DNA from: Tannerellaceae bacterium
GTDB taxonomy: Bacteria; Bacteroidota; Bacteroidia; Bacteroidales; Tannerellaceae
NCBI GenBank assembly: GCA_021203545.1
Contig: JAJQAZ010000067.1
Span: 1-38,246, forward strand
Length of the DNA stretch: 38,246 bases
Direction of reading: 5' to 3'
In this document: one piece after another, positions 23,898-31,710 of the stretch
Layout: every line of letters starts with the position of its first letter
How positions within the stretch are numbered: position 1 is the first letter of the stretch
The notes under the pieces: model-generated
Told to the model about the DNA's origin: nothing
Databases searched by the model: none
What the model saw: the letters and a program-made list of their open reading frames with translations, nothing else
Program-made: the position numbers and the translations under genes

Positions 23898-24848
23898 TTA
23901 TTTCATATAACTATTTATACCCAGATAAGAGGGGTAGGGGTTGTGCTTTCCTTTTAACCGGAGTGTGCGTTCTTCCGGTGATACGGTGAGCCTGACTTTT
24001 ACTTCGCGGTCTGCCGGAAGCAGTAAACCCATCAGGAAATCCAGTATATCCCGTTTATCTCCTTTTATAAAATCACGCACCCGGCAGGCCGGTATATCTT
24101 CTATTTTCAGCACCAGGTCCGGCAAGCCGTCCTGAAAAGCTCCACGCAGTACAAAGTCTACCCCTAAGCGTGTTTTCCCCAGTTTGAGGTATTGTTTTGT
24201 ACGGGCCTGTTTGGAAAAAACGCATGACTTATTTGTACCGGATTCCCCAATAGTAGTGTAAATACCCTGGATATTTCCGGCATACTGCGCCGGATGGTAT
24301 GAATTTCCGGTATGAATAGTATAAAAAGGTTTGCATAGTATAAAGGCATTTGCCGTAAAAACAGGCCAGAATCCACTGAATAGGTCAGCCAGGTCCCGGT
24401 GACTGTTGAATTTATCAAATTTCAGTTCATCCAGTTGTAATTCAACCATTCCCCGGTCAATTTCCGTTTCAAACAACTGGAAAAAACGCCGTATAAAAAA
24501 TTCTTCATTCCGGTGCTTCCTTATTTCTTCAAGCATCTCTTCCCGGCCCTTTATCTTTCCCGAGAAAGAAGTTGTATGGAACAGGCCTTCCGGTAGTACA
24601 TCATACAGTGCCGGACGATTGGTTTCTATTTCCAGCAGTAGCTGTTCGGAAAGCTGGCCGTTTTTTTGCAGGCGAATCCTCTCTATATCCGTAGAAATAC
24701 CCCGTTTGGCAGCTCCTTTCCGCCGGATGGTAATCCGGTCGATATCCAACCCCTGTTCAATGAGGCTGGCAGCCAGCACATCGAACCGCCAGTCGTGGCT
24801 GCCCGAAAAAATGGTTTTGTTGTTATGGAGTTTTTCAATTAATTTCAT
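23898..24848 (-). CDS. tssG: type VI secretion baseplate protein TssG
   Basis: A 316-residue soluble protein. The region RPALYDVLPEGLFHTT (about 79-94), then EEMLEEIRKHRNEEFFIRRFFQLFETEID (about 103-131), matches the pattern of Bacteroidetes TssG proteins, and the C-terminal LGVDFVLRGAFQDGLPDLVLKI... resembles the second domain. In the T6SS wedge two TssG copies pair with TssF and TssE. Assignment also rests on position next to tssK and on the absence of another tssG candidate in the window. It is moderately diverged from proteobacterial TssG. Confidence 0.75.
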   Translation of the reverse strand: MKLIEKLHNNKTIFSGSHDWRFDVLAASLIEQGLDIDRITIRRKGAAKRGISTDIERIRLQKNGQLSEQLLLEIETNRPALYDVLPEGLFHTTSFSGKIKGREEMLEEIRKHRNEEFFIRRFFQLFETEIDRGMVELQLDELKFDKFNSHRDLADLFSGFWPVFTANAFILCKPFYTIHTGNSYHPAQYAGNIQGIYTTIGESGTNKSCVFSKQARTKQYLKLGKTRLGVDFVLRGAFQDGLPDLVLKIEDIPACRVRDFIKGDKRDILDFLMGLLLPADREVKVRLTVSPEERTLRLKGKHNPYPSYLGINSYMK

Positions 24849-24859
24849 TCGCCTTTCTT

Positions 24860-26002
24860 TTACCCGATTATGTTCCAGTTACTTTTTCCCTGATCGGAAA
24901 GTTGTTCCCTGCGTTCGGAAACCACAATGCTCTCTTTATGTTGCCCGATGTATTCTAACCGGCATAACCGTTCCCATAGTTCAGTCAATGTTTCCATAAA
25001 TGCTTCGGTACGCCACAGTATAGCCCGTATACTGGTATGGTCATACCGTAAACTGATTACATCCGCCATCATCTGTTCGAACGAACCCGGGGTCACGTTG
25101 CTCCATTCGTACAGGTAAGTGAGAAGCTCTTCCTTTTGGGTGGTTTTCAGGAAGTTCAGGTTTATATATAAGGTATGTGCCAGTTGCGAAATCATATCCA
25201 TAACCTCTATGGGCATCATCTGTGTACCTTTATTACGGAAACTGAACTGGATGGCGGTAATATAGCGGATAACATCCTCACAAATAGTTTTCAGGTTACC
25301 AGCCAGATCCGACTTATTGGTACGCTCATGAACCTTACGGATAATAATAAGCGAAGAGTCTTCCAGTTTTTGTAACCATTCACCCATCCGGTAATAAAAA
25401 TTAACCAGGTCCCGGTGGCTGCCAAGCACCCGGCAGGGAGGAATATAATGAGAATCTACCGGATAGGTGTCGCCATCTTTCCGGATCCTTCCGATAATAA
25501 GGTGATGACTACCAAATGCTTTGGTATTGAGTTGACCCGAAGGTATTACATGCATTTCCAGCATTGGCCTGGCATCCGGGTGGCGGGGCGGCACTTCGTT
25601 AACGTCCGGTTCACCTGTGGGAATGCGTTTATAAGGGTCAATCACCAGTACAATATCCCATAGTTCCGTATCTGCACGGCTTTCGGTAGCCGGCGAGTAC
25701 ACTTTTGTTAATACCCCATTCTCATTTTCCGGATGAAAATGTATCCGGATACCCGACGAAGTGATGGCATCACAAAAGTTGAGCCGTATTTCAATCTGCC
25801 CGGTCATATTCTGGTTAATTTCAATTCCTTTTCCGTTATCGCCTCCTTCCGGCTGCGAGAGCAAACCATAATTGTAATTGGTCAGGCTAACCGCAGCCAT
25901 ATCCCTGATCCGGTCAATAAAATAATCTTCTGTCTGCACGAAACAGTTACGGGTTATCTCCATCGAGTCCTGCCAGTTTACCAGGCGTCTTTGTAATATC
26001 AT
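24860..26002 (-). CDS. tssK: type VI secretion baseplate protein TssK
   Basis: A 380-residue protein starting ILQRRLVNWQDSMEITRNCFVQTEDYF, which parallels the TssK opening '..V.W..GM.L.P.HFQ..D.', followed by a beta-rich shell domain (about 40-200), a helical neck (about 205-320) and a C-terminal domain. TssK links the baseplate wedges (TssEFG) to the envelope complex. Length is shorter than proteobacterial TssK (about 445) but usual for the Bacteroidetes type. The frame is intact. It lies between tssN and tssG, 20 and 11 bp apart. Confidence 0.8.
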   Translation of the reverse strand: MILQRRLVNWQDSMEITRNCFVQTEDYFIDRIRDMAAVSLTNYNYGLLSQPEGGDNGKGIEINQNMTGQIEIRLNFCDAITSSGIRIHFHPENENGVLTKVYSPATESRADTELWDIVLVIDPYKRIPTGEPDVNEVPPRHPDARPMLEMHVIPSGQLNTKAFGSHHLIIGRIRKDGDTYPVDSHYIPPCRVLGSHRDLVNFYYRMGEWLQKLEDSSLIIIRKVHERTNKSDLAGNLKTICEDVIRYITAIQFSFRNKGTQMMPIEVMDMISQLAHTLYINLNFLKTTQKEELLTYLYEWSNVTPGSFEQMMADVISLRYDHTSIRAILWRTEAFMETLTELWERLCRLEYIGQHKESIVVSERREQLSDQGKSNWNIIG

Positions 26003-26022
26003 AATGTATTGTTTTTTATATA

Positions 26023-26493
26023 TTATTGAATGATTCGTTTTGCAACAATGGTGTATCGTTCGCCGATTTTATTTTCTTTGAATGTCTTTGCAAAGTCTAT
26101 GTATTTCCTGGGTTTAAAAACAGAAGGTTTTACATAGAATATCCAGCCACCTTCGATGACCTGCGAGAAATTGTCGATAGGCGAAAGCGGCGAACTGAGG
26201 TTGTAGTCGTTCAGTAGCCGTTTAAACCATACGGCAAACAGCATATCATCGGCTGCTTTCGCATTCAGGGTAACGGGCATAGAGTCTGTTTCCTGTTTAA
26301 AGATTTCCAGCATCACTACTTTCAATTGGTTGTAGTCGATGTTTTCGGTAGAGGCAATATCCGTATCCTCCCCATATTTCCATATTTTATATATGGGAAT
26401 AGGAATGTCCATAAACATCCGGTAGCTTTTCATAAATGCCATCGGCAGCACAAATGGCAGGAGGCAGGTACATGCCCACATACCGTATTTCAA
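26023..26493 (-). CDS. tssN: TssN, C-terminal part (frameshifted gene)
   Basis: A 156-codon frame carrying the last membrane segment (ACTCLLPFVLPMAFMKSY) and the soluble domain of TssN. Sequence read upstream of its ATG in the same frame gives FFALVFNLCNELKYGMW, a natural continuation of the 125-codon frame before it. The two frames are separated by a 1-nt deficit at the A6 run 26521-26526 (T6 on the coding strand; seven T would restore a 281-residue protein). So this is one broken gene, not two. TssN is an inner-membrane T6SS protein specific to Bacteroidetes. Confidence 0.75.
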   Translation of the reverse strand: MKYGMWACTCLLPFVLPMAFMKSYRMFMDIPIPIYKIWKYGEDTDIASTENIDYNQLKVVMLEIFKQETDSMPVTLNAKAADDMLFAVWFKRLLNDYNLSSPLSPIDNFSQVIEGGWIFYVKPSVFKPRKYIDFAKTFKENKIGERYTIVAKRIIQ

Positions 26494-26867
26494 CTCATTG
26501 CACAGGTTGAATACCAGTGCAAAAAAGCCATGCCTACGATCAGCAGAAACGATGTGAAAACAATTTCATGTACAAGGGTTTGTTCATTTTTAAACACCCA
26601 CGATAGGAGCCGGTAATGTACACTACCGGCAATAAAATAGAAAAGGGAAAGTACCAGATAGCCTACCGGCATGAAATGGTAATCAATAAAACCAAAAAGT
26701 GCCGGCGCTATCAGTACGGAAGCTATAATGATTGTATAACCGATCAGCCGTTTGTTACTGAGCAGTTCATTCTTTTTTGCCATAAATATGCCCAATCCAA
26801 TACAAAGCAATCCCAATAAAGGATAGATCAGATAGGTCAAAGCAAGGTAGTTCAGAAAAGGGTTCAT
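26490..26867 (-). CDS. tssN: TssN, N-terminal part (frameshifted gene)
   Basis: A 125-codon frame with about four hydrophobic helices: YLALTYLIYPLLGLLCIGLGI (about 7-27), LIGYTIIIASVLIAPALFGF (about 41-60), MPVGYLVLSLFYFIAGSV (about 66-83) and IVFTSFLLIVGMAF (about 102-115). It then leaves the true frame and ends HWYSTCAMS. The multi-pass N-terminus followed by a soluble domain in the adjoining frame is the architecture of TssN. The break is at the T6 run (26521-26526). If real, it would truncate an essential envelope component and disable the system. Confidence 0.75.
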   Translation of the reverse strand: MNPFLNYLALTYLIYPLLGLLCIGLGIFMAKKNELLSNKRLIGYTIIIASVLIAPALFGFIDYHFMPVGYLVLSLFYFIAGSVHYRLLSWVFKNEQTLVHEIVFTSFLLIVGMAFLHWYSTCAMS

Positions 26868-26888
26868 TTTTTATAAAGATAAATTATG

Positions 26889-27392
26889 TTAGGGTGTATC
26901 CCCATTTTTATTTTTAGTTTCCGGAGTATAGGTTTCTGCCTGTTTGGGCATAACAATGGTTCCGATTGTTTTGAAAGAACCGGGTTTGGATATCTGTCCG
27001 TCAAAAATAATTTCGATATCTTCGCCACTGATCGCACATTTGATTGTGGAGGATTTCAGTAGCGGTTTATAGTTCTGTACTTTTATGTTTCCGGTATTTT
27101 CCCATTTAATAAGTGCCATCACTCCTACGCAGGGTGGTTTGTAAGTTCCCCAGCAGGAGTGCATACAGGGCGATGAAAACATAATATTGGTATTTGTGCA
27201 ATCCATTTCGGTTGCCCAGAATTTCCCCTGCAATTTAATCTGGTTGGAAGTAACTTTGAGTTGTGCGGGGGCTGCCGCATATTTGCATTGCAACATAGCC
27301 CCATCCATCACAAAATTCAGGTCTTCACTGGGCGAGGAGGTACCTTTTTGTTCCTTTTCCTCCTGTAGTTTATTTAATTGTGTATCAGCCAT
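26889..27392 (-). CDS. PAAR-like spike tip protein (DUF4280)
   Basis: A 167-residue protein with VMDGAMLQCKYAAAPAQLKV (about 28-47), NIMFSSPCMHSCWGTYKPPCVG (about 69-90) and LLKSSTIKCAISGEDIEI (about 112-129). The G.M..C, C.GS/SC and ST..C..G spacing of Cys residues is the DUF4280 'PAAR-like' pattern, which caps the VgrG trimer in T6SSiii as PAAR does in other systems. No C-terminal toxin domain is attached; the tail is a short low-complexity extension. It lies between DUF2931 copy 1 and tssN. Confidence 0.85.
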   Translation of the reverse strand: MADTQLNKLQEEKEQKGTSSPSEDLNFVMDGAMLQCKYAAAPAQLKVTSNQIKLQGKFWATEMDCTNTNIMFSSPCMHSCWGTYKPPCVGVMALIKWENTGNIKVQNYKPLLKSSTIKCAISGEDIEIIFDGQISKPGSFKTIGTIVMPKQAETYTPETKNKNGDTP

Positions 27393-27407
27393 TGGTTGAA
27401 TAATAAA

Positions 27408-28345
27408 ATGGTTTTATTTTTTAGGGTTTAAAACAGAGATATGTTCTCCTACGGTTGAGTACCTTAGTTTGTATACTTTTATATCTGCATTGTGGAAAAT
27501 CACCTCTTTGGTAGGATCGGCAGTATTCCTTAACAAGAGGTTTATATGCAGGTTATCGGGGCCTATTTGCACCACCATTTCAGCCTGTGTGTCTTCGCCT
27601 TCGGGGAACATGGTGGCAAAGTGCCGGAAAACTTCCTCTTCATCGAAGTCTATATTTACTTCATAGATATCTTCTTTATCTGACCAGACCACATTGAGGA
27701 ATTTCATTCTGGGCCACTGTCTGAAATTGTATATTGTCTGCAAACTTTCTTCTTTGAAACAATCTATTTCCGCATTATAGAAGTCCGTACGTATATAATC
27801 AGTAATACCGGTAGCACCATCAATATATTCAGTCACCACACGATAGGTAAACCACTCGCGGTAGGTATCCCATATTTTGTTGCCCAAACCGTTTTTGTTG
27901 AAGTTTTCTACCAGATCGGCCTTTTTTGTCCAAAGAGTATGAGCATAATCAGCTAGGGTTTTATTATCATGTACAGTCTTTGAGCCAGGCGCAATCTGCC
28001 GGATGGTATAGGCATCGGATTCTTCCGCCCAGTAGCACCCAACCTCTACACATTTATTGGGAGACCATAGCCATACCACAACCATGCCTTCAGGGGCAAG
28101 GCCTACTACTATATAATCACATCTTTCTTTGTTTCTTCTAAAGTCTATGTATTCTTCGCGAAAGAGTTCGGTCATTTTTTCGGTGGGAAGGTCAAAGACT
28201 CCTTTGTAGAGTTTTTCTTCGATATAGGAAATCCAGTGTACTACCAGGCGGTAGGGTGCTTTTTGTCCCGGTTGTCTGTGGTATTGGTACTGCCGGGTCC
28301 TTTCCAATTACTTCTTAGAAAGGCCCCTGATTCCAGATAGGTATA
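27408..28345. repeat. 938-bp direct repeat, copy 1
   Basis: The stretch appears base-for-base identical to 30573-31510 (offset 3165). Identity begins at ATGGTTTTATTTTTTAGGG before the DUF2931 stop codon and ends abruptly at GATAGGTATA, after which the copies differ by scattered substitutions. The identical translations of the 297-codon frame and of its shadow frames support full identity. The repeats flank the lipase effector gene. Confidence 0.9.
27414..28307 (-). CDS. DUF2931 protein copy 1, main part (frameshifted)
   Basis: A 297-codon frame (TTG start) carrying most of a DUF2931 protein: KAPYRLVVHWISYIEEKLYKG, LREEYIDFRRNKERCDYIVVGLAPEGMVVVWLWSP-type core and a C-terminal extension to 27414. 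The first 17 residues of this frame are out of phase; the true N-terminus lies in the frame 28241-28552. One extra T at the T5 run 28260-28264 (A5 on the coding strand) would join them into a 379-residue lipoprotein. DUF2931 lipoproteins often neighbour T6SS effectors. A role as periplasmic immunity protein for the upstream lipase is inferred from that context only. Confidence 0.8.
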   Translation of the reverse strand: MERTRQYQYHRQPGQKAPYRLVVHWISYIEEKLYKGVFDLPTEKMTELFREEYIDFRRNKERCDYIVVGLAPEGMVVVWLWSPNKCVEVGCYWAEESDAYTIRQIAPGSKTVHDNKTLADYAHTLWTKKADLVENFNKNGLGNKIWDTYREWFTYRVVTEYIDGATGITDYIRTDFYNAEIDCFKEESLQTIYNFRQWPRMKFLNVVWSDKEDIYEVNIDFDEEEVFRHFATMFPEGEDTQAEMVVQIGPDNLHINLLLRNTADPTKEVIFHNADIKVYKLRYSTVGEHISVLNPKK

Positions 28346-28552
28346 TCCGTCGTCAAAAATCAGTACACTTGCATGTTCGCGTATAGGGTATAAATTGGGG
28401 CAGGTTACCCCTGCCTGCCATTCAAATTTTTCCTGTTGTTTCATAGGTGTTTCTTTTTTTTGTTTTTGTATGCATGCTGATAAGGGTAATCCTGCTATAA
28501 GAAATGTAGGGATATACCGGATGACCGCTTTTTTTAGGATATTCAATTTCAT
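28241..28552 (-). CDS. DUF2931 protein copy 1, N-terminal part with lipobox
   Basis: A 104-codon frame with a lipoprotein signal (FLIAGLPLSAC, Cys at about 27), a Lys-rich linker, then FEWQAGVTCPNLYPIREHASVLIFDDGYTY (about 43-72), the typical DUF2931 opening ('..W.......YPV.V.......G'). After DKK the frame leaves the family sequence and stops. It is continuous with the 27414-28307 frame apart from one base at 28260-28264. Confidence 0.75.
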   Translation of the reverse strand: MKLNILKKAVIRYIPTFLIAGLPLSACIQKQKKETPMKQQEKFEWQAGVTCPNLYPIREHASVLIFDDGYTYLESGAFLRSNWKGPGSTNTTDNRDKKHPTAW

Positions 28553-28567
28553 ATGTTTTTACAGGAG

Positions 28568-29365
28568 TTATACATAGGTTTGTCTGTTGGGCTCTCCATT
28601 ACTGTAGCGGCCCCGGTGTGCTCTTAGTATGGTTATTAGTGGCACATCCATTCCAGCCGAGGTATGCTCATCCGGAGAGTGATGAAGGAAGCGGTTTCGT
28701 AGCCAGCGCAGATAAAACTGATGGCACAGTACACCCGCAAATTCTTCTTTGTTCTTTTTCAGGTTATCAAAATATTTATATGGGCTTAGTAACTCATTTA
28801 CTGTTAGTACAGTACAATCTTTTATTGTACCCTCCTTGTAATTGTGTTCCAATACTATTTTTTTCATATAGAGTAATGGATCGTCTAAAGTGGTGTAATA
28901 GTGGGTCAGGAAATCGCCCTGAAGGAGTTTGACCAACCCCTTATGAATATGCTCTTTCCATCTACTTCCCACTTTCATAATATAGAGGCTTTGTTCACTC
29001 TCTTTCAGCAAAACTTCGGTTTCGTCCAATACCGTTTGCAAATTATCACGAATCATTTTCAGCATTTCTCCTACTGTAAAGTGGGAGGTGAGATTTAAAG
29101 AGTAATCTTCTTCTAATGAATCGGGGTCAATAATTGGCTCACCTTGCATGTCAACCCCAAAATAATCCATATACCGACTCATCAGATGCAGGGTAATGTA
29201 GCTGTATTTATGACTTAACCCTTTTCGTTTATAAAAGAGTTTGGTGCCAAAGGGGTGTAAGGTATATGTATCTATTCTTTTTCCCATCATAGGTGGGTCT
29301 GCCTTTTGTGTATTTGATGTCTCCCAGCAATCTTTCCTTTCTTTTAAACCAGCCCCATTCTTCAT
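28568..29365 (-). CDS. Tle1-like lipase effector, C-terminal part (frameshifted)
   Basis: A 265-codon frame whose first about 35 residues are out of phase; from FGTKLFYKRKGLSHKYSYITLHLM onward it is the true continuation of the lipase. The remaining part is helical, with YSLNLTSHFTVGEMLKMIRDNLQ and YYTTLDDPLLYMKKIVLEHNYKEG, and ends SNGEPNRQTYV. Together with 29372-30574 it makes a 668-codon gene (2007 bp, divisible by three) with two opposite 1-nt breaks, near 29252-29255 and at 29449-29453. Between them the correct frame reads SYIDNADERKFVYWASSNKD and on to RYIYLTP. Confidence 0.7.
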   Translation of the reverse strand: MKNGAGLKERKDCWETSNTQKADPPMMGKRIDTYTLHPFGTKLFYKRKGLSHKYSYITLHLMSRYMDYFGVDMQGEPIIDPDSLEEDYSLNLTSHFTVGEMLKMIRDNLQTVLDETEVLLKESEQSLYIMKVGSRWKEHIHKGLVKLLQGDFLTHYYTTLDDPLLYMKKIVLEHNYKEGTIKDCTVLTVNELLSPYKYFDNLKKNKEEFAGVLCHQFYLRWLRNRFLHHSPDEHTSAGMDVPLITILRAHRGRYSNGEPNRQTYV

Positions 29366-29371
29366 ATTTGG

Positions 29372-30574
29372 CTATTCTATTTTCCAGGTCTTTATTACTT
29401 GAGGCCCAATATACAAATTTTCGTTCATCCGCATTATCAATATACGATCCCCCACATCCGCATGCGATCCCACAAGGGATAATTCTCTATGGTTGCAATT
29501 TGTGGTTTTTAATTGGGTGAGTGCAAAATTTACTCTCCATTCGTCTTTAGCTGTCAGATGAAGTACATATTTTGCCTCATTACTTACTTCATGTAGCTTC
29601 AGCTCTTCTATGTCATTTGCAAATTGTGGAATAAAACCCGCAATTTCTCCATATGAAGAGACTGTATCGTACAGACCTGCAAATCTTACACGAACTACTA
29701 ATCTGATCTTTTGTATATTAATTTCATGATTCTTTTTTAAATAGTATCCTAAAAAACCTTTAGGCATTATGTATTTGTTTGCCTGCCAATACTCCTGTTT
29801 CTCACTGGCAGTATATACTTCCATAATTTCGGCTTTAGTTGGTTTAAATCCCCTCGAGTTGTATAAACTGTATGTTCTTCTGGCTATTTTTAACGGATTA
29901 GTTTCTATCGCAATAGCTACTATACCATCCCTGCGGGTAATCTCATGAATAAAGTTCCTGGCACCGGCAGCCCCACGGCTGAATCCGTAAGTATCTACAT
30001 TGACATATATGATACTTGCATTTTTTTTATTTTTATATTCATCTGCTATTTTTTGAGCTAATTCTTTACATCCTTTCCTTACTTTGGCCCTCACACCACT
30101 TTCTTCGTCGCCAAAGGCCATACCGCTCGTCCGGTCTTCCTGGTAGTTCAGGCTTCCGGAACCTTCTATGTATATACGGTAATCCTCGTCTTTTGTTATT
30201 TTAAACAGCCGTGCCGGATTGGTATAATCGTTTTCATAACTTACATCGTCTGGCCTGGTGCGGTAGTCATACCCGTCCCTTTCAAGTGTACCTTCTACCA
30301 GCTCTTTACTTTTGTATTTCTCATAGGCTTCGTAGGCTAATTTCTTTTCTTTGTCGTTACCGAATACATCGCTTAGAATTTTTTTGTCATTTTTTCCGTT
30401 TTCCTCTATATGTTGTTCATATTGCTCCTTGTATTCTTCATATATCCCTCTGGCCTCTATGTTCTTTATATTATTAAGTGTGCCATCAAAGAATACACCA
30501 AAAGTTATCTCTAATCTTTCGGCTGGGGTATATGTGTTATTCCATCTTTCTCCGGAGTTAGTAGTTATGCTCAT
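29372..30574 (-). CDS. Tle1-like (DUF2235) lipase effector, catalytic part
   Basis: A 400-codon frame with the DUF2235/Tle1 alpha-beta hydrolase signatures: FGVFFDGTLNN (about 25-35), nucleophile elbow DTYGFSRGAAGARNF (about 194-208, Ser in GFSRG), FAGLYDTVSSYG (about 303-314, catalytic Asp) and LVGSHADVG (about 370-378, catalytic His). After DVG the frame leaves the family sequence because a C5 run (29449-29453) is one base short; C6 would restore DVGGSYIDNADE. Tle1 enzymes are T6SS phospholipases that act in the target's envelope. It lies downstream of VgrG and between two DUF2931 genes, the layout of an effector-immunity module. Confidence 0.8.
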   Translation of the reverse strand: MSITTNSGERWNNTYTPAERLEITFGVFFDGTLNNIKNIEARGIYEEYKEQYEQHIEENGKNDKKILSDVFGNDKEKKLAYEAYEKYKSKELVEGTLERDGYDYRTRPDDVSYENDYTNPARLFKITKDEDYRIYIEGSGSLNYQEDRTSGMAFGDEESGVRAKVRKGCKELAQKIADEYKNKKNASIIYVNVDTYGFSRGAAGARNFIHEITRRDGIVAIAIETNPLKIARRTYSLYNSRGFKPTKAEIMEVYTASEKQEYWQANKYIMPKGFLGYYLKKNHEINIQKIRLVVRVRFAGLYDTVSSYGEIAGFIPQFANDIEELKLHEVSNEAKYVLHLTAKDEWRVNFALTQLKTTNCNHRELSLVGSHADVGDRILIMRMNENLYIGPQVIKTWKIE

Positions 30575-31510
30575 GGTTTTATTTTTTAGGGTTTAAAACA
30601 GAGATATGTTCTCCTACGGTTGAGTACCTTAGTTTGTATACTTTTATATCTGCATTGTGGAAAATCACCTCTTTGGTAGGATCGGCAGTATTCCTTAACA
30701 AGAGGTTTATATGCAGGTTATCGGGGCCTATTTGCACCACCATTTCAGCCTGTGTGTCTTCGCCTTCGGGGAACATGGTGGCAAAGTGCCGGAAAACTTC
30801 CTCTTCATCGAAGTCTATATTTACTTCATAGATATCTTCTTTATCTGACCAGACCACATTGAGGAATTTCATTCTGGGCCACTGTCTGAAATTGTATATT
30901 GTCTGCAAACTTTCTTCTTTGAAACAATCTATTTCCGCATTATAGAAGTCCGTACGTATATAATCAGTAATACCGGTAGCACCATCAATATATTCAGTCA
31001 CCACACGATAGGTAAACCACTCGCGGTAGGTATCCCATATTTTGTTGCCCAAACCGTTTTTGTTGAAGTTTTCTACCAGATCGGCCTTTTTTGTCCAAAG
31101 AGTATGAGCATAATCAGCTAGGGTTTTATTATCATGTACAGTCTTTGAGCCAGGCGCAATCTGCCGGATGGTATAGGCATCGGATTCTTCCGCCCAGTAG
31201 CACCCAACCTCTACACATTTATTGGGAGACCATAGCCATACCACAACCATGCCTTCAGGGGCAAGGCCTACTACTATATAATCACATCTTTCTTTGTTTC
31301 TTCTAAAGTCTATGTATTCTTCGCGAAAGAGTTCGGTCATTTTTTCGGTGGGAAGGTCAAAGACTCCTTTGTAGAGTTTTTCTTCGATATAGGAAATCCA
31401 GTGTACTACCAGGCGGTAGGGTGCTTTTTGTCCCGGTTGTCTGTGGTATTGGTACTGCCGGGTCCTTTCCAATTACTTCTTAGAAAGGCCCCTGATTCCA
31501 GATAGGTATA
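30573..31510. repeat. 938-bp direct repeat, copy 2
   Basis: Identical by inspection to 27408-28345. The two copies bracket the lipase gene in direct orientation, so homologous recombination between them would remove 3165 bp containing the effector and one DUF2931 copy. Confidence 0.9.
30579..31472 (-). CDS. DUF2931 protein copy 2, main part (frameshifted)
   Basis: A 297-codon frame, residue-for-residue identical to the one at 27414-28307, with the same break: the T5 run at 31425-31429 is one base short of joining it to the N-terminal frame. Its stop lies 4 bp before the lipase start. Being upstream of the effector, it would be made before the toxin, as expected for immunity. Both copies sharing the break means it predates the duplication, was spread by gene conversion, is bypassed by slippage, or is a systematic sequencing error at the same motif. 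Confidence 0.8.
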   Translation of the reverse strand: MERTRQYQYHRQPGQKAPYRLVVHWISYIEEKLYKGVFDLPTEKMTELFREEYIDFRRNKERCDYIVVGLAPEGMVVVWLWSPNKCVEVGCYWAEESDAYTIRQIAPGSKTVHDNKTLADYAHTLWTKKADLVENFNKNGLGNKIWDTYREWFTYRVVTEYIDGATGITDYIRTDFYNAEIDCFKEESLQTIYNFRQWPRMKFLNVVWSDKEDIYEVNIDFDEEEVFRHFATMFPEGEDTQAEMVVQIGPDNLHINLLLRNTADPTKEVIFHNADIKVYKLRYSTVGEHISVLNPKK

Positions 31511-31710
31511 CCCGTCGTCAAAGATCAGTACACTTGCATGTTCGCGTATAGGGTATAAATTGGGGCAGGTTATCCCTGCTCTCCACTCAAATCTTTCCTG
31601 TTGTTTCATAGATATCTTTTTTGTTTTTGTATGCATGCTGATAAGGGTAACCCCGCTATAAGAAATAGGGGCAAACTTTTCAGGATTGATTTATAGCTTC
31701 CGGATTTCAT
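31406..31710 (-). CDS. DUF2931 protein copy 2, N-terminal part (doubly broken)
   Basis: The lipoprotein signal begins at the ATG at 31710 (MKSGSYKSILKSLPLFLIAG, then LPLSAC), which overlaps the end of the preceding gene by 20 bp; that frame stops at 31606. The mature N-terminus (MKQQERFEWRAGITCPNLYP...) is in the adjoining frame 31406-31636. A T6 run at 31617-31622 is one base short; copy 1 has eight T there and is in frame. With this and the downstream run corrected, copy 2 would encode 377 residues. Upstream of 31510 it differs from copy 1 by scattered substitutions, e.g. ERFEWRAGI for EKFEWQAGV. Confidence 0.65.

Noticed and set aside
24406-24999. 197-codon plus-strand frame across tssG/tssK
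   Set aside because: Ser/Arg-rich composition typical of an antisense shadow, crossing two real genes.
27408-31510. Duplication as an insertion sequence or composite transposon
   Set aside because: The repeats hold only DUF2931 coding sequence, with no transposase, terminal inverted repeats or target-site duplications.
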